From Methanolacinia paynteri (GTDB lineage: Archaea; Halobacteriota; Methanomicrobia; Methanomicrobiales; Methanomicrobiaceae): a DNA stretch of 41,430 bases. Within the stretch, counting starts at the first letter, position 1. Each line of letters begins with the position of its first letter. The notes beneath the pieces are model-generated. The model searched no databases. It worked only from the letters and a program-made list of their open reading frames with translations, and was not told the origin of the DNA. Shown here one piece after another: positions 1 through 7,472 of this stretch. The position numbers were made by a program, and so were the translations under genes. Location: contig NZ_KN360934.1 of assembly GCF_000784355.1 (NCBI RefSeq), positions 105,014-146,443 on the forward strand, read 5' to 3'.

Positions 1-783
1 TCCTACGCCAGAGAAGCCTATCAGGAGTATGAGGAATGCGAACAGTGCAACGAAAAAGACACCGAATGCAAGTTTCCACGGGAAGCCTTTCGGCTGTTCG
101 ACGAGCGAACTGAAAGGAGGGAGCGTTTCGGGTTTCGACATGTACTCTTTTATTCCCTTTACATGCCCTGCACCGACGATACCGAGAACCTTTTCGTGTT
201 TTGATGCGAGCCTCAGAAGCGAGTGGGTTAGATAAGCATCCCTCTCCCCGATAAGCGCCGCCGCACCCTTCGGCGAGAACTTCCTGAACTCTTCGATCGA
301 GGCCTCGATTAGGTCCTGGTTCTTAGTGAGCTCCTCGATATCGATCTCTTCTTCATCGCCTTTGCCGGCTACGGCGCCAACTACTGCAAAGAGAAGTTTG
401 AGCTTTTCTATAATGCCCATTCCTCCCCAGAAACGCGATAGGGTCAGGCGGATGTCCCTGTCGGCAAGGGCTATCGGGATATTATTCTTCTCGGCCTCTT
501 CAATTGCGGCAAGCATCTCGGCGCCAGGCTCGACACCTACATCCATCCCGATCTTTCTCTGGATATATGCAAGCGACCACTGGACAAGGAGTTCTGAAAA
601 ATTTCCTCCTTTCAGGATCTCGTTTACCGTGGGCTTCTCGCCCTGGTTTCTGATAGCCGCGAATCTTCCTTTATCCAGTTCAATAGCCACTACATCCGGC
701 TGGTACTCTTCTATAGTATTTCTTACTTCATCGATACTTGCCTGCGACACATGGGCGGTGCCTACAAGTCTTATTTCACCCAA
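1..783 (-). CDS. TraB/pheromone-shutdown family membrane protein (3' partial)
   Basis: Only the first 261 residues are in the window; the C-terminus lies beyond base 1. The protein opens with GEIRLVGTAHVS, the GTAHVS signature of the TraB/GumN-like fold, followed by VVAIELDKGRF and, near residue 215, GIVGAGHVKGI, the second conserved family block. A hydrophobic run (VFFVALFAFLILLIGF) begins at about residue 242, so the missing part is probably a bundle of membrane helices. The start is the TTG at 783: an in-frame TAA sits three codons upstream, and GAGGGGG lies just before it. It overlaps the end of the upstream cysteine-cluster gene by 8 bases, so both are probably cotranscribed. The family is common in archaea, often annotated as pheromone shutdown protein; its biochemical role here is unknown. 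Confidence 0.88.
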   Translation of the reverse strand, partial: MGEIRLVGTAHVSQASIDEVRNTIEEYQPDVVAIELDKGRFAAIRNQGEKPTVNEILKGGNFSELLVQWSLAYIQRKIGMDVGVEPGAEMLAAIEEAEKNNIPIALADRDIRLTLSRFWGGMGIIEKLKLLFAVVGAVAGKGDEEEIDIEELTKNQDLIEASIEEFRKFSPKGAAALIGERDAYLTHSLLRLASKHEKVLGIVGAGHVKGIKEYMSKPETLPPFSSLVEQPKGFPWKLAFGVFFVALFAFLILLIGFSGVG

Positions 784-1318
784 CTGTCTTTACCCCCTCG
801 CTGTCAATTATGTTCATTTTATCACATTTTAATTCGGCCGAACTGAAGATCTTCCTGATCTTATTGAATTCTTCCCGCTCGAATAGTGCTCTTTCAATTA
901 GCTCTTCGGCGATTTTGCCTGCTGCCTCTTCTGAGGCCACATCTCCTATTCCGGGGCATTCAAATATCAAAAACCCCGATTCATCAAGCATGAACGGGTA
1001 TGTCCTGCATATCTGCGGCCTGTATTCATATATACTGCACCGGGAGTCCTCATTAAGAAAACGGCACTTCTTTTCCGTTCTCTTCAGGCACCATGCAAAC
1101 GTATACTCCTCGCCGTTGTCTCCTATGAGAGTCTCGGGATAGGGCTCTGCGATCTCACCCCATGAAAGGCCGGTACCGTCCATGATCCTCCTAATCTCGG
1201 GTGCACTCACCAGAACAAGATTCGAGTTGTCGGATATAAGAGAACAGCATTGTCCGCACATCCTGCAGGAAAATCCGGTTTCTTTTATTTTAGCTTTCAG
1301 TTCTTCGTGTTTAATCAT
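776..1318 (-). CDS. YkgJ-type cysteine-cluster protein (putative Fe-S/zinc-binding)
   Basis: 180 residues. The N-terminal CRMCGQCC block (residues 19-26) and the later cysteines in CRFL, CSIYEYRPQICRTYP and FECPG match the YkgJ/UPF0153 family, in which eight or so conserved cysteines bind a metal or Fe-S centre. The motif RPxxCRxYPF is diagnostic. The reading frame extends upstream to 1474, but that extension lies wholly inside the guaA gene in another frame, so the ATG at 1318, seven bases after the guaA stop, is taken as the start. The ribosome binding site is weak. Lying between guaA and the TraB-like gene with almost no spacing suggests one operon. No reaction is established for this family. 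Confidence 0.85.
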   Translation of the reverse strand: MIKHEELKAKIKETGFSCRMCGQCCSLISDNSNLVLVSAPEIRRIMDGTGLSWGEIAEPYPETLIGDNGEEYTFAWCLKRTEKKCRFLNEDSRCSIYEYRPQICRTYPFMLDESGFLIFECPGIGDVASEEAAGKIAEELIERALFEREEFNKIRKIFSSAELKCDKMNIIDSEGVKTVG

Positions 1319-1325
1319 AAAAAAA

Positions 1326-1886
1326 TCAGAGATTGTCCTGTGTGATCCTGTCGAAGTTCTTAAAGACCCTGTAGCCTTCTGTCGTATGGCTGACTTCCGG
1401 GTGCCACTGGACGCCGTAGATATTCTTTTCAAAGTTTCCAATTGCTTCGTTTCCGCAGATATTGGATCTCGCAAGGAGCGTGAATCCCTCGGGCATCTCT
1501 TTTACTTCATCTGCATGGGATGCCCAGACAGAGATCCTGTCCGGGTAGCCTTCGAGAATTCCCGTATGATCCACGATCTCAACTTCAACGCCTCCGAATC
1601 CTCCCATCTTTCCCGGGTTTACAGTTCCGCCATACCTGGTGGCAATAATATGCAGGCCGAGGCATATCCCGAGTACAGGTAATCCGAGGTCGAGGTAGTC
1701 GGGGGCATGGTTCGCCCTATCAAGGCTGGGGCCTCCGCCGAGGATTATCCCCCTGTATGAACCTTCGACCTCTTCAGGCGGGACATCGTTTTTTATCATC
1801 ACTGCATCGATTTCGATGTCCCTGAGCATCCTTTTGATCAGGTGGTTGAACTGACCGAAATTATTTACAAGGCAGATTGGAAGCAT
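1326..1886 (-). CDS. guaAA: GMP synthase [glutamine-hydrolysing] subunit A
   Basis: 186-residue class I glutamine amidotransferase. It hydrolyses glutamine and passes ammonia to the separate ATP-pyrophosphatase subunit, which converts XMP to GMP. The nucleophile elbow GICLGLH places the catalytic Cys at 75, and GVQWHPEVSH gives His162 and Glu164 of the triad. Archaea typically split GMP synthetase into two genes, and the length fits the stand-alone amidotransferase; the synthetase subunit is not in this window. The start ATG at 1886 opens with MLPICLVNNFGQFNHLI, typical of the family. A TATA-like element (ATACATTAATAA, reading minus, about 1900-1915) lies close upstream, so this is probably the first gene of the operon running to TraB. 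Confidence 0.93.
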   Translation of the reverse strand: MLPICLVNNFGQFNHLIKRMLRDIEIDAVMIKNDVPPEEVEGSYRGIILGGGPSLDRANHAPDYLDLGLPVLGICLGLHIIATRYGGTVNPGKMGGFGGVEVEIVDHTGILEGYPDRISVWASHADEVKEMPEGFTLLARSNICGNEAIGNFEKNIYGVQWHPEVSHTTEGYRVFKNFDRITQDNL

Positions 1887-1990
1887 TTGTTAATATTTGT
1901 GGTTTATTAATGTATATTACTTTCACAGGAGGCATTGCCGCCTGTATCCGGAATAGGTAATCCTAAAAAATATGAGGCCAGGATGTTTCT

Positions 1991-2998
1991 TCACCCGTAT
2001 TTCTCGAAGAAAGAATTGATTGCTTTCCAGATCTCATCTTTCGAGTATCCCATCATATATGCAAGCCAGAGGGAGCCCGAGATTAAAGCGCCTTCCTTTA
2101 CCTCTCCGTTGCAGTATCTTGCAAGGGCTGCATTCCCGATATTTCCGAAGTCCGGGTCCACGAACCACGCGGTAGCCCCGACAAGATCGGACGCCTTTTC
2201 GATATTTGCAGAACTGTCGACTCTCACGTATTCTGTTGTTACAAAGGGCGGCATTTCATTCCCGAGCGCCTTGATTAGCGCCTCTACCGCAAGCATTTGG
2301 GTTCCGCCGGAGAGGACCAGGTTTTTGTCGTAACCCTTTGCAATTCCGGCTACGACCGGCATCATCGGGTCTCCGCAGTAACTTACAATATCTAAGGGGT
2401 CTTTAATGCCGTCCCCGACGATCCTCCTGGCAGCCTCGCTGCAGATCTCTTCCTTGATTGATGACGGATTGCTGCTGTAGCTGCTGGAAACGCCTACATC
2501 ATAACCAAGTGCACGGAGAACGCAGAGCGCTGTCGTGGTTCCGCCGGGTACACTCTCCCCGAGGACAAGGAGGTCGCTGTAATCCGAGAGTTGTCTGCCT
2601 ATTGTGATTCCCTTTTCATATAATTCACGTGCCTCTGGCACAGCAGGACCTTCCCTTGGATCCTTTCCCGGACTTCCGTATGCGTCAATGCACGGTACGG
2701 CAGGCGGTGTCTTAAGACCTGCATTGATTATTATCGGGTTGATCCTGCAGAGTTCAAACATCGCCCTGGTGACTGTCGCGGGTGTCGCACAGCCTGTCGG
2801 GCTGAGCGGGATTGCGATGTCCTTCGGCATCCCGTTCAGGATAAGGCCTGCATCAAGTGCCGGTGTTATCAGAGTCGCTTCAGGGTTGAATCCTGCGGCC
2901 GAGACTCCGGGAATTGTGGAAAGCATCGTGTTTGCGATGACCATTCCTGCCATCGGCCTTTCAAATTTGATATCCGGTTTATATGATAGAAAAGGCAT
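1991..2998 (-). CDS. cobT: Archaeal CobT-type nicotinate-nucleotide--dimethylbenzimidazole phosphoribosyltransferase (UPF0284)
   Basis: 335 residues from the ATG at 2998. The family acts in assembling the lower ligand of corrinoids by activating the base as its alpha-ribotide. Family signatures seen: STIPGVSAAG near the N-terminus, PTGCATPATVTRA, GESVPGGTTTALCVLRALGY, and GGTQMLAVEAL. These are glycine-rich phosphate-binding segments of the NaMN:DMB phosphoribosyltransferase fold, in the archaeal (MJ1598-like) subgroup. A longer reading frame begins with TTG at 3031, but the extra 11 residues look unlike the family N-terminus, so the ATG is preferred. A TATA box (TGTATAAATAAT on the minus strand, about 3066-3078) serves it alone. 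cobS at 6706 is another cobamide gene in the window. Confidence 0.87.
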   Translation of the reverse strand: MPFLSYKPDIKFERPMAGMVIANTMLSTIPGVSAAGFNPEATLITPALDAGLILNGMPKDIAIPLSPTGCATPATVTRAMFELCRINPIIINAGLKTPPAVPCIDAYGSPGKDPREGPAVPEARELYEKGITIGRQLSDYSDLLVLGESVPGGTTTALCVLRALGYDVGVSSSYSSNPSSIKEEICSEAARRIVGDGIKDPLDIVSYCGDPMMPVVAGIAKGYDKNLVLSGGTQMLAVEALIKALGNEMPPFVTTEYVRVDSSANIEKASDLVGATAWFVDPDFGNIGNAALARYCNGEVKEGALISGSLWLAYMMGYSKDEIWKAINSFFEKYG

Positions 2999-3117
2999 GG
3001 AATAATTTTTACTGGTGAATGTATATGACAATTTGTTTTTCTTAATTCAAAAAAAATGGAAGAAACGATTATTTATACATGCCTTATATTCGGGAGATCT
3101 CTGTGAACGAAACGGGT

Positions 3118-3471
3118 TCAGTCGGATTCATCTTCCTTTCCCCTATATGCCCATACTTCCACTTCCTGTTCTATGATGAGCCCTCCTTTTATTATCTCAT
3201 CCAGTACCGGTTTGATCTCGTCGATCTTCTCACGCGAATCGACGACTTCGATCACGATAGGAAGATCTGTTGACAGGCGGAGTATCGAGGTTGTATGGAC
3301 ATTGCTTGTCTGCCCGAACCCTGTAATGCCCCTTAAAACTGTCGCTCCATAGAATCCCTCCTTTTTAAAGAGTTCTACAAGGAAGCGGTACAGGGGTTTT
3401 CCTTTATACCGGTCGGATTCGCCTATGTATATCCTAAGCAGGACCGCCTTTGAATTTCTTTCAAGTTTCAT
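3118..3471 (-). CDS. DUF190 (UPF0166) family protein, partner of CrcB
   Basis: 117 residues. Family features: LLRIYIGESDRYKGKPLY at the N-terminus, GFYGATVLRGITGFG in the centre, and PIVIEVVDSREKIDE followed by EIIKGGLIIEQEVEV. DUF190 proteins have a PII-like ferredoxin fold and often sit beside crcB. The reading frame continues upstream to 3522, but the ATG at 3471 overlaps the crcB stop as ATGA and gives the family N-terminus, so it is chosen; translational coupling is likely. The natural inference is a cytosolic partner or regulator of the fluoride channel, but this is not demonstrated by the sequence. Confidence 0.88.
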   Translation of the reverse strand: MKLERNSKAVLLRIYIGESDRYKGKPLYRFLVELFKKEGFYGATVLRGITGFGQTSNVHTTSILRLSTDLPIVIEVVDSREKIDEIKPVLDEIIKGGLIIEQEVEVWAYRGKEDESD

Positions 3472-3851
3472 GTAAACACCTCGGCAAAACCTGCCATTAT
3501 CTTTCCCAGGTAAATTCCGCAAAGCGTAAGCAGAACTGTACCGAGTATATTTACCGACAGCTTAATGAATTCGTTGTGTTCGAGCATCCTGAAGGATTCA
3601 TAGCTGAATGTCGACATCGTGGTGAACGCCCCGAGGACGCCGATAGTAATGAATATGCGTGTCTCATCGCTGAAAACTCCGGTATATTCTGAAAAATACA
3701 TAATAAACCCGAGGAGAAAGCTGCCGATTATATTTACCGACATCGTTCCGACGGGGAATGTAGAATTTCCGCTCTGGAACCACCCGCCGATGATATACCT
3801 GGCGAGTGCACCGATTGCTCCTCCTATGGCTACGAGCAGCCAGATCTTCAT
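3468..3851 (-). CDS. crcB: Fluoride ion channel FluC/CrcB
   Basis: 127 residues with four predicted membrane helices. It exports fluoride as a dual-topology dimer in the cytoplasmic membrane. The three diagnostic segments are present: GGAIGALARY (10-19), GTMSVNIIGSFLLG around residue 36, whose Asn lines the pore, and GVLGAFTTMSTFSYES, with the sodium-binding TTxSTF motif and its Phe residues. The start ATG at 3851 precedes MKIWLLVAIGG. A TATA-like TTTAATAATA (minus, 3901-3910) predicts a short leader of about 25 bases. It is followed, with a 4-base overlap, by the DUF190 gene. Only one crcB is present, as expected for a symmetric homodimer. Confidence 0.94.
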   Translation of the reverse strand: MKIWLLVAIGGAIGALARYIIGGWFQSGNSTFPVGTMSVNIIGSFLLGFIMYFSEYTGVFSDETRIFITIGVLGAFTTMSTFSYESFRMLEHNEFIKLSVNILGTVLLTLCGIYLGKIMAGFAEVFT

Positions 3852-4306
3852 ATATCCGCCCCGGCTATAATCGTCATATGTCCCCAGTATTTTCCGGGAA
3901 TATTATTAAATGCTCGTGATAAAATGAATTGAAGAATGCAAAAAACAGCCTTTTAGGGGGATTCCCTTCCTGTCCATGGCAATTTGGGCGGATTTGGATT
4001 ATTTATCAGATACGGGATCATTTTTCATGGTTGAACCGGTTGGGGGTCCCGAAGGCATGTGTGTCATTTATTTTCTGGTAACGTGTGAAATTAGGTTTGT
4101 TTCTCCTCTTTATCACCTCGCTTCCGTGCCGGACTGCTATAACAACCCTTGTAAAATACATTTTACATTTTAACATATATACTTTACCTTTACTATGTGA
4201 TGAATCTCAGTAATTGTTTTTCGGGTGCTCCATCCAAAGATCTCCCCTCAAAAATTTCATAGAGTATTTTTTCTCTGGCAAAAGGATATTATGGGATGGA
4301 ACAATA
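3852..4306. other. 455-base intergenic region between crcB and the HTH-MNT gene
   Basis: No convincing gene is seen. A 65-codon open frame at 3976-4173 lacks a ribosome site and any recognisable family. The crcB promoter occupies the left end. The right end holds an inverted repeat at 4150-4167 and a TATA-like TAACATATATAC at about 4171-4182, probably for the plus-strand HTH-MNT gene. I looked for the fluoride riboswitch motif before crcB and did not find it. Confidence 0.6.
4150..4167. promoter_or_regulatory. Inverted repeat TGTAAAA-N4-TTTTACA, candidate operator
   Basis: Seven-base arms at 4150-4156 and 4161-4167 with spacer TACA form a perfect dyad. It lies directly upstream of a TATA-like element (about 4171-4182), where it could overlap the BRE. 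The position suits a repressor or activator site for the HTH-MNT/HEPN genes; the HTH domain of that same protein is an obvious candidate ligand, by inference only. Confidence 0.5.
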
Positions 4307-4322
4307 ATGTTCCATGTGGAAC
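4297..4322 (+). promoter_or_regulatory. Triple repeat TGGAAC / GTTCCA / TGGAAC around the start codon
   Basis: TGGAAC at 4297-4302, its complement GTTCCA at 4309-4314, and TGGAAC again at 4317-4322. The ATG at 4307 sits between the first two copies. Two mutually exclusive hairpins are possible, one with the ATG in a six-base loop; alternatively this is a protein-binding site with three half-sites. Either would fit autoregulation. Confidence 0.5.
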
Positions 4323-4861
4323 GAAATATCGGATATGAGATTGCCATACATCTGCTTGAGTCCGACAGCCACCCGAGGAGGATAGCAAAGGATCTCGAAG
4401 TCCCGCATACAACAGTTATCCGTCGGCTGAAAGGTCTTTATGACATGAATATTGTTGATTTCAGGGAGGAGGGGAAGAACAAGGTATTCTATCTTGAAGA
4501 AAGTCTTGAGGCAAGATCCTTCATCATCTCCGCGGAGATCTACAAATTTACAAAAACCCTGGACTTATATCCCCGTTTAAGACCGCTTTTCAATGGAATA
4601 ATCCGGGATGACAGGATACATCTGGCAATACTCTTCGGGAGTTATGCCCGGTGGGCTCCGACCTACAAGAGCGATATCGATATTTTTATTGAAACAAAGG
4701 ACAGGGAGATTAAAACCGGGGTGGAGAAACTCCAGTCACGGGTGAGCGTCAAGATCGGTGATTTCGACCGGAGCAGCGATCTTGTGAGGGAGATCGAGAG
4801 CAATCACGTAATAATCAAGGGTTTTGAGGATTATGTCGGAAAGACGCGAGTTTTACAGTAG
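4307..4861 (+). CDS. HTH-fused MNT-type minimal nucleotidyltransferase (antitoxin-like)
   Basis: 184 residues. Residues 5-65 form a winged HTH (RRIAKDLEVPHTTVIRRLKGL, then a wing reaching VFYLEE). Residues 104-150 are a minimal nucleotidyltransferase: LFGSYARW (GS motif at 111-112) and KSDIDIFIE, the DxD metal-binding pair at 123-125. In characterised MNT-HEPN modules the nucleotidyltransferase is the antitoxin that modifies the HEPN toxin. Here the 3' end overlaps a HEPN gene by 29 bases, the usual arrangement. The HTH suggests it also binds DNA, perhaps its own promoter. A TTG at 4214 would add 31 residues of unlikely composition; the ATG at 4307, preceded by GGGATGG, is preferred but uncertain. 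Confidence 0.82.
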   Translation: MFHVERNIGYEIAIHLLESDSHPRRIAKDLEVPHTTVIRRLKGLYDMNIVDFREEGKNKVFYLEESLEARSFIISAEIYKFTKTLDLYPRLRPLFNGIIRDDRIHLAILFGSYARWAPTYKSDIDIFIETKDREIKTGVEKLQSRVSVKIGDFDRSSDLVREIESNHVIIKGFEDYVGKTRVLQ

Positions 4862-5309
4862 GATCTACAGGCAGGGGCACCTGAGGCCGGTTCCGCCGAG
4901 CATAGATATGAAGCGTGCCTACCAGAAAAAATCCGAGAGCTATATCGTATCGGCAAGGATACTGTTCGAGAACGGGAAACTCGAAGAGGCTGTTTCGATG
5001 ATCTACTACAGCATGTTCTATATGGTGCTCGCTCTTTTTTTCAGAACCGGCATAAAATGCGAGAATCATTCTGCCGCAATATATCTCCTCGAAGATCTGT
5101 ACGGACTTGACAACAGTGCAATAATCCATGCCAAAAGCGAGAGGATAGACAAACAATATTATATCGATTTCAATCTAAGCCGCGAGGATGTCGATGAGAT
5201 GATGGGAGAGGCATATGATTTCAATGCATACATCATGGACTTTACCGAGAAGATGAAAGGCAGGGAGATTGAGAATTTCAGGAACATGTTCTTAGACCTT
5301 GTCAGGTGA
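4833..5309 (+). CDS. HEPN-domain protein (partner of the MNT protein)
   Basis: 158 residues, mostly helical. The central part, YIVSARILFENGKLEEAVSMIYYSMFYM followed by FRTGIKCENHSAAIYLLEDLY, is the HEPN pattern: two helices, then a G-I-x-x-x-x-H turn leading into a third. HEPN proteins are RNases or substrate-binding partners in toxin-antitoxin systems. The canonical Rx4-6H RNase motif is not clean: Arg and His are seven residues apart (RTGIKCENH), so RNase activity is uncertain. The ATG at 4833 is preceded by GAGG and lies inside the end of the MNT gene. A T8 run follows the stop. The pair forms a two-gene operon. Confidence 0.8.
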   Translation: MSERREFYSRIYRQGHLRPVPPSIDMKRAYQKKSESYIVSARILFENGKLEEAVSMIYYSMFYMVLALFFRTGIKCENHSAAIYLLEDLYGLDNSAIIHAKSERIDKQYYIDFNLSREDVDEMMGEAYDFNAYIMDFTEKMKGREIENFRNMFLDLVR

Positions 5310-5310
5310 A

Positions 5311-5321
5311 TCTTTTTTTTA
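5311..5321 (+). terminator. Poly-T terminator after the MNT-HEPN operon
   Basis: A run of eight T residues begins three bases after the HEPN stop. Archaeal transcription ends at such T tracts without a required hairpin. It separates this operon from the promoter of the MarR-methyltransferase gene. Confidence 0.5.
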
Positions 5322-5348
5322 GTATCTATAATATTACGGATATCCAAA

Positions 5349-5380
5349 ATATATTTATGTGCTACGGACAACCGTAGTAT
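5349..5380 (+). promoter_or_regulatory. Promoter with 16-bp operator dyad before the MarR-methyltransferase gene
   Basis: A TATA box ATATATTTA at 5349-5357 is centred about 28 bases before the ATG at 5381, implying a nearly leaderless transcript. Between them lies the perfect dyad CTACGG-ACAA-CCGTAG (5362-5377). A further TACGGA at 5335-5340, flanked by GGATATCC, repeats the half-site 28 bases upstream. A dyad between TATA box and transcription start is a classic repressor site; the downstream MarR-type protein is the likely ligand. Confidence 0.7.
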
Positions 5381-6631
5381 ATGCAGTTACACCCTGTAAT
5401 CCGGCTTCGGCTTTCGCTTGGTTTCATTCAGTATGCATTGAACCTGTTGTGGGAGGTTGACAGGGGGAAGAAGAGCCCTCTTTCTCCTGCAGCGATTGAA
5501 ATCATATACACGGCCTACTTTCATCCCCTCTATATGGGAGATGTGGCGGAGATGCTCGGGATAACCAGGAGTACTGCCACGGATCATATCAATTATCTTG
5601 AACGTGAGGGGTATGTCCGACGGGAACCCGACGGAAACGACAAACGAAAGATCAGGGTGTTTGTTACAGAGAAGGCCGAAGAATGGGTTCTGTCGATTGA
5701 AGAAAGATTGTTCGGCTATTTAGAAACATGCCTTTCCCGTATGACGGAGGAAGAGCAGGAGCAGTTTGCCTTATTGTCCACCCGGTTTACAGGAGTGTCC
5801 GATGACAGGACATTTGATGAAGCTATCAGGGGGATGAAAAAAAGCAGGGACGATTTCAGCGTACCGCTGCTCGAAAGGCGTGATGGGAGACTTCTGCGGC
5901 TTGAAGAAATGGCTGATGAGCGCTATCATGCGTTTGATGATGAAGATACTAAAAAAAGTGATGAAATTATGTTTGAAAAAAGAATTCCGGAGACTGATGA
6001 AGGTATTCAGGATGAGTTTACGGTTGAGATCTATGATCAGATGCAGAGAAATCTCCGTGATGCGGGACATCTCCCTTCGGAAGATTACATAAAAACCGGC
6101 ATTGACTCGGGAGAGGTTCTTGAAATCGGTCCCGGGCCCGGTTATACAGGGCTTGAATGGCTTAAAGCTACAAAAGATACGAAGCTCACTGGCGTTGAAA
6201 TCAGCCCGGAGATGATCCGCATGGCAGAAAAGAATGCATCGGATTATGGGATGTCCGGCCGGACCAAGTACGTGGAAGGAAATGCCATGAATATCCCTCT
6301 TGGCAATAACATGTTTGACGGAGTATTTTCCAACGGCTCCATGCATGAGTGGGAGAATCCTGTTTCGGTATTCAACGAAATCGCAAGAGTGCTGAAACCC
6401 GGCGGAATTTTCTGCATAACCGATCTGAGAAGAGATCTCTCGGAAGAGATATACGAATACATGTATAATGCCTGTAGTCCTGAGGAGATTAGGCCGGGAT
6501 TTAAGACATCGGTTATGGCTGCATATACCCCCGTTGAACTGGAGGAAATCCTTGCAGAGTCGGATCTTTCCGGGAAAGTAATCGGCCATCCATACGGGCT
6601 TGTAATCACAGGCCGGGCTGCAAAAAAGTAG
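5381..6631 (+). CDS. MarR-type winged-helix regulator fused to a class I SAM methyltransferase
   Basis: 416 residues in two modules. Residues 1-135 are MarR-like: MGDVAEMLGITRSTATDHINYLEREGYVRREPDGNDKRK is the recognition helix plus wing, followed by a long dimerisation helix. After a charged linker, residues 215-416 are a class I methyltransferase of the UbiE/Methyltransf_11 type: motif I LEIGPGPGYTG (247-257), acidic GVEISPEMI, EGNAMNIP, FDGVFSNGSMHEW, and RVLKPGG (336-342). The protein therefore may sense or modify a small molecule through the methyltransferase while controlling its own transcription. The substrate cannot be told from sequence. It stands alone, with an operator-like dyad at its promoter and a T-rich stretch after the stop. 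Confidence 0.85.
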   Translation: MQLHPVIRLRLSLGFIQYALNLLWEVDRGKKSPLSPAAIEIIYTAYFHPLYMGDVAEMLGITRSTATDHINYLEREGYVRREPDGNDKRKIRVFVTEKAEEWVLSIEERLFGYLETCLSRMTEEEQEQFALLSTRFTGVSDDRTFDEAIRGMKKSRDDFSVPLLERRDGRLLRLEEMADERYHAFDDEDTKKSDEIMFEKRIPETDEGIQDEFTVEIYDQMQRNLRDAGHLPSEDYIKTGIDSGEVLEIGPGPGYTGLEWLKATKDTKLTGVEISPEMIRMAEKNASDYGMSGRTKYVEGNAMNIPLGNNMFDGVFSNGSMHEWENPVSVFNEIARVLKPGGIFCITDLRRDLSEEIYEYMYNACSPEEIRPGFKTSVMAAYTPVELEEILAESDLSGKVIGHPYGLVITGRAAKK

Positions 6632-6705
6632 GAGAATTTTCAATCTCTTTTTTCGACCGGACAGAAGCCCTTTTTTACACTACCCTTCCAATAAATAATA
6701 TTCAG

Positions 6706-7431
6706 ATGAAGGGTTTTTTCAGATCGATAGCGGCAACGTTCGGGTTCTGCACGATACTCCCTGTAGGCAATAACGTGGACTTCGACTATTATGCGAGACG
6801 TTATTACCTGATGCCGCTCGTAGGCTATCTTACCGGGTGCATAGCTGCAGGGGTCGCGATCCTTCTTGGCAGTACGCCGTTTGCCGCCGCCGCTTCGATT
6901 GCTGTCCTTTTGATCCTTTACGGTTTCAATCATCTTGACGGCCTCCTGGATTTCGGCGACGGTCTCATGGCACACGGAAGCCGCGAAAAACGAATCAAAG
7001 CCCTGACAGATCAGAACGTGGGTGCGGGAGGTGTCGGTCTCGCCATGGTCGTGATATTAATGACCTATAGCGGTCTTTCCGCGTTGCCCGCAATGCCTGC
7101 GGCACTGATTGTTGCCGAGGTCTGCGCAAAATTCTCTCAGGTTGCTATGATTGCATTCGGAGAGCCCCTGCGGGAAGGAATTCATTCGTATGTCCGCTCG
7201 TTCGGGAAGAAATACTATGTCATTCCGGCGTTTTTGATATGCATCCCGGTAATCCTGATGCCCTTTTCCGTCAGGGAGTTTTCAGCTGTGGTAATTGCCA
7301 CTGCAGTATCTATTGCTTTCGTTTATTTTGCCGCAACAAGGCTGTTCGGCGGTGTTAACGGCGATGTCGACGGCGCTTCCGGCGAGATCACCCGGATGGC
7401 GGTTATCGCTGCACTGGCACTCGCTGTCTGA
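6706..7431 (+). CDS. cobS: Adenosylcobinamide-GDP ribazoletransferase (cobalamin synthase)
   Basis: 241-residue polytopic membrane protein that joins adenosylcobinamide-GDP to alpha-ribazole (phosphate), the last assembly step of cobamides. Signatures: FFRSIAATFGFCTILPVG at the N-terminus, and the highly conserved cytosolic segment GFNHLDGLLDFGDGLMAHGSREKRIKALTD at about 74-103, whose acidic residues bind metal. This is followed by VGAGGVG and, near the C-terminus, FGGVNGDVDGASGEITR. Length is at the short end of the family. The ATG at 6706 follows a TATA-like AATAAATAATATTC immediately upstream. No other cobamide gene is adjacent; cobT lies 4 kb away on the other strand. Confidence 0.94.
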   Translation: MKGFFRSIAATFGFCTILPVGNNVDFDYYARRYYLMPLVGYLTGCIAAGVAILLGSTPFAAAASIAVLLILYGFNHLDGLLDFGDGLMAHGSREKRIKALTDQNVGAGGVGLAMVVILMTYSGLSALPAMPAALIVAEVCAKFSQVAMIAFGEPLREGIHSYVRSFGKKYYVIPAFLICIPVILMPFSVREFSAVVIATAVSIAFVYFAATRLFGGVNGDVDGASGEITRMAVIAALALAV

Positions 7432-7472
7432 AACATTTTCTTAATAAACTGCAAAGTCCCTCTATTATACTC

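Noticed and set aside
1319..1474. N-terminal extension of the cysteine-cluster gene
   Set aside because: It lies entirely within the guaA coding region in another frame, and the ATG at 1318 gives the family N-terminus.
3852..3960. Possible fluoride riboswitch before crcB
   Set aside because: The conserved GGxGAUGG and downstream CUGAUGA-type segments were not found on the minus strand upstream of the start.
3976..4173. 65-codon plus-strand open frame in the crcB spacer
   Set aside because: No ribosome site, no recognisable family, and it runs into the operator-like repeat.
5771..6643. Long open frame on the minus strand opposite the MarR-methyltransferase gene
   Set aside because: The plus-strand protein has full domain motifs; the minus frame has no family resemblance and no ribosome site.
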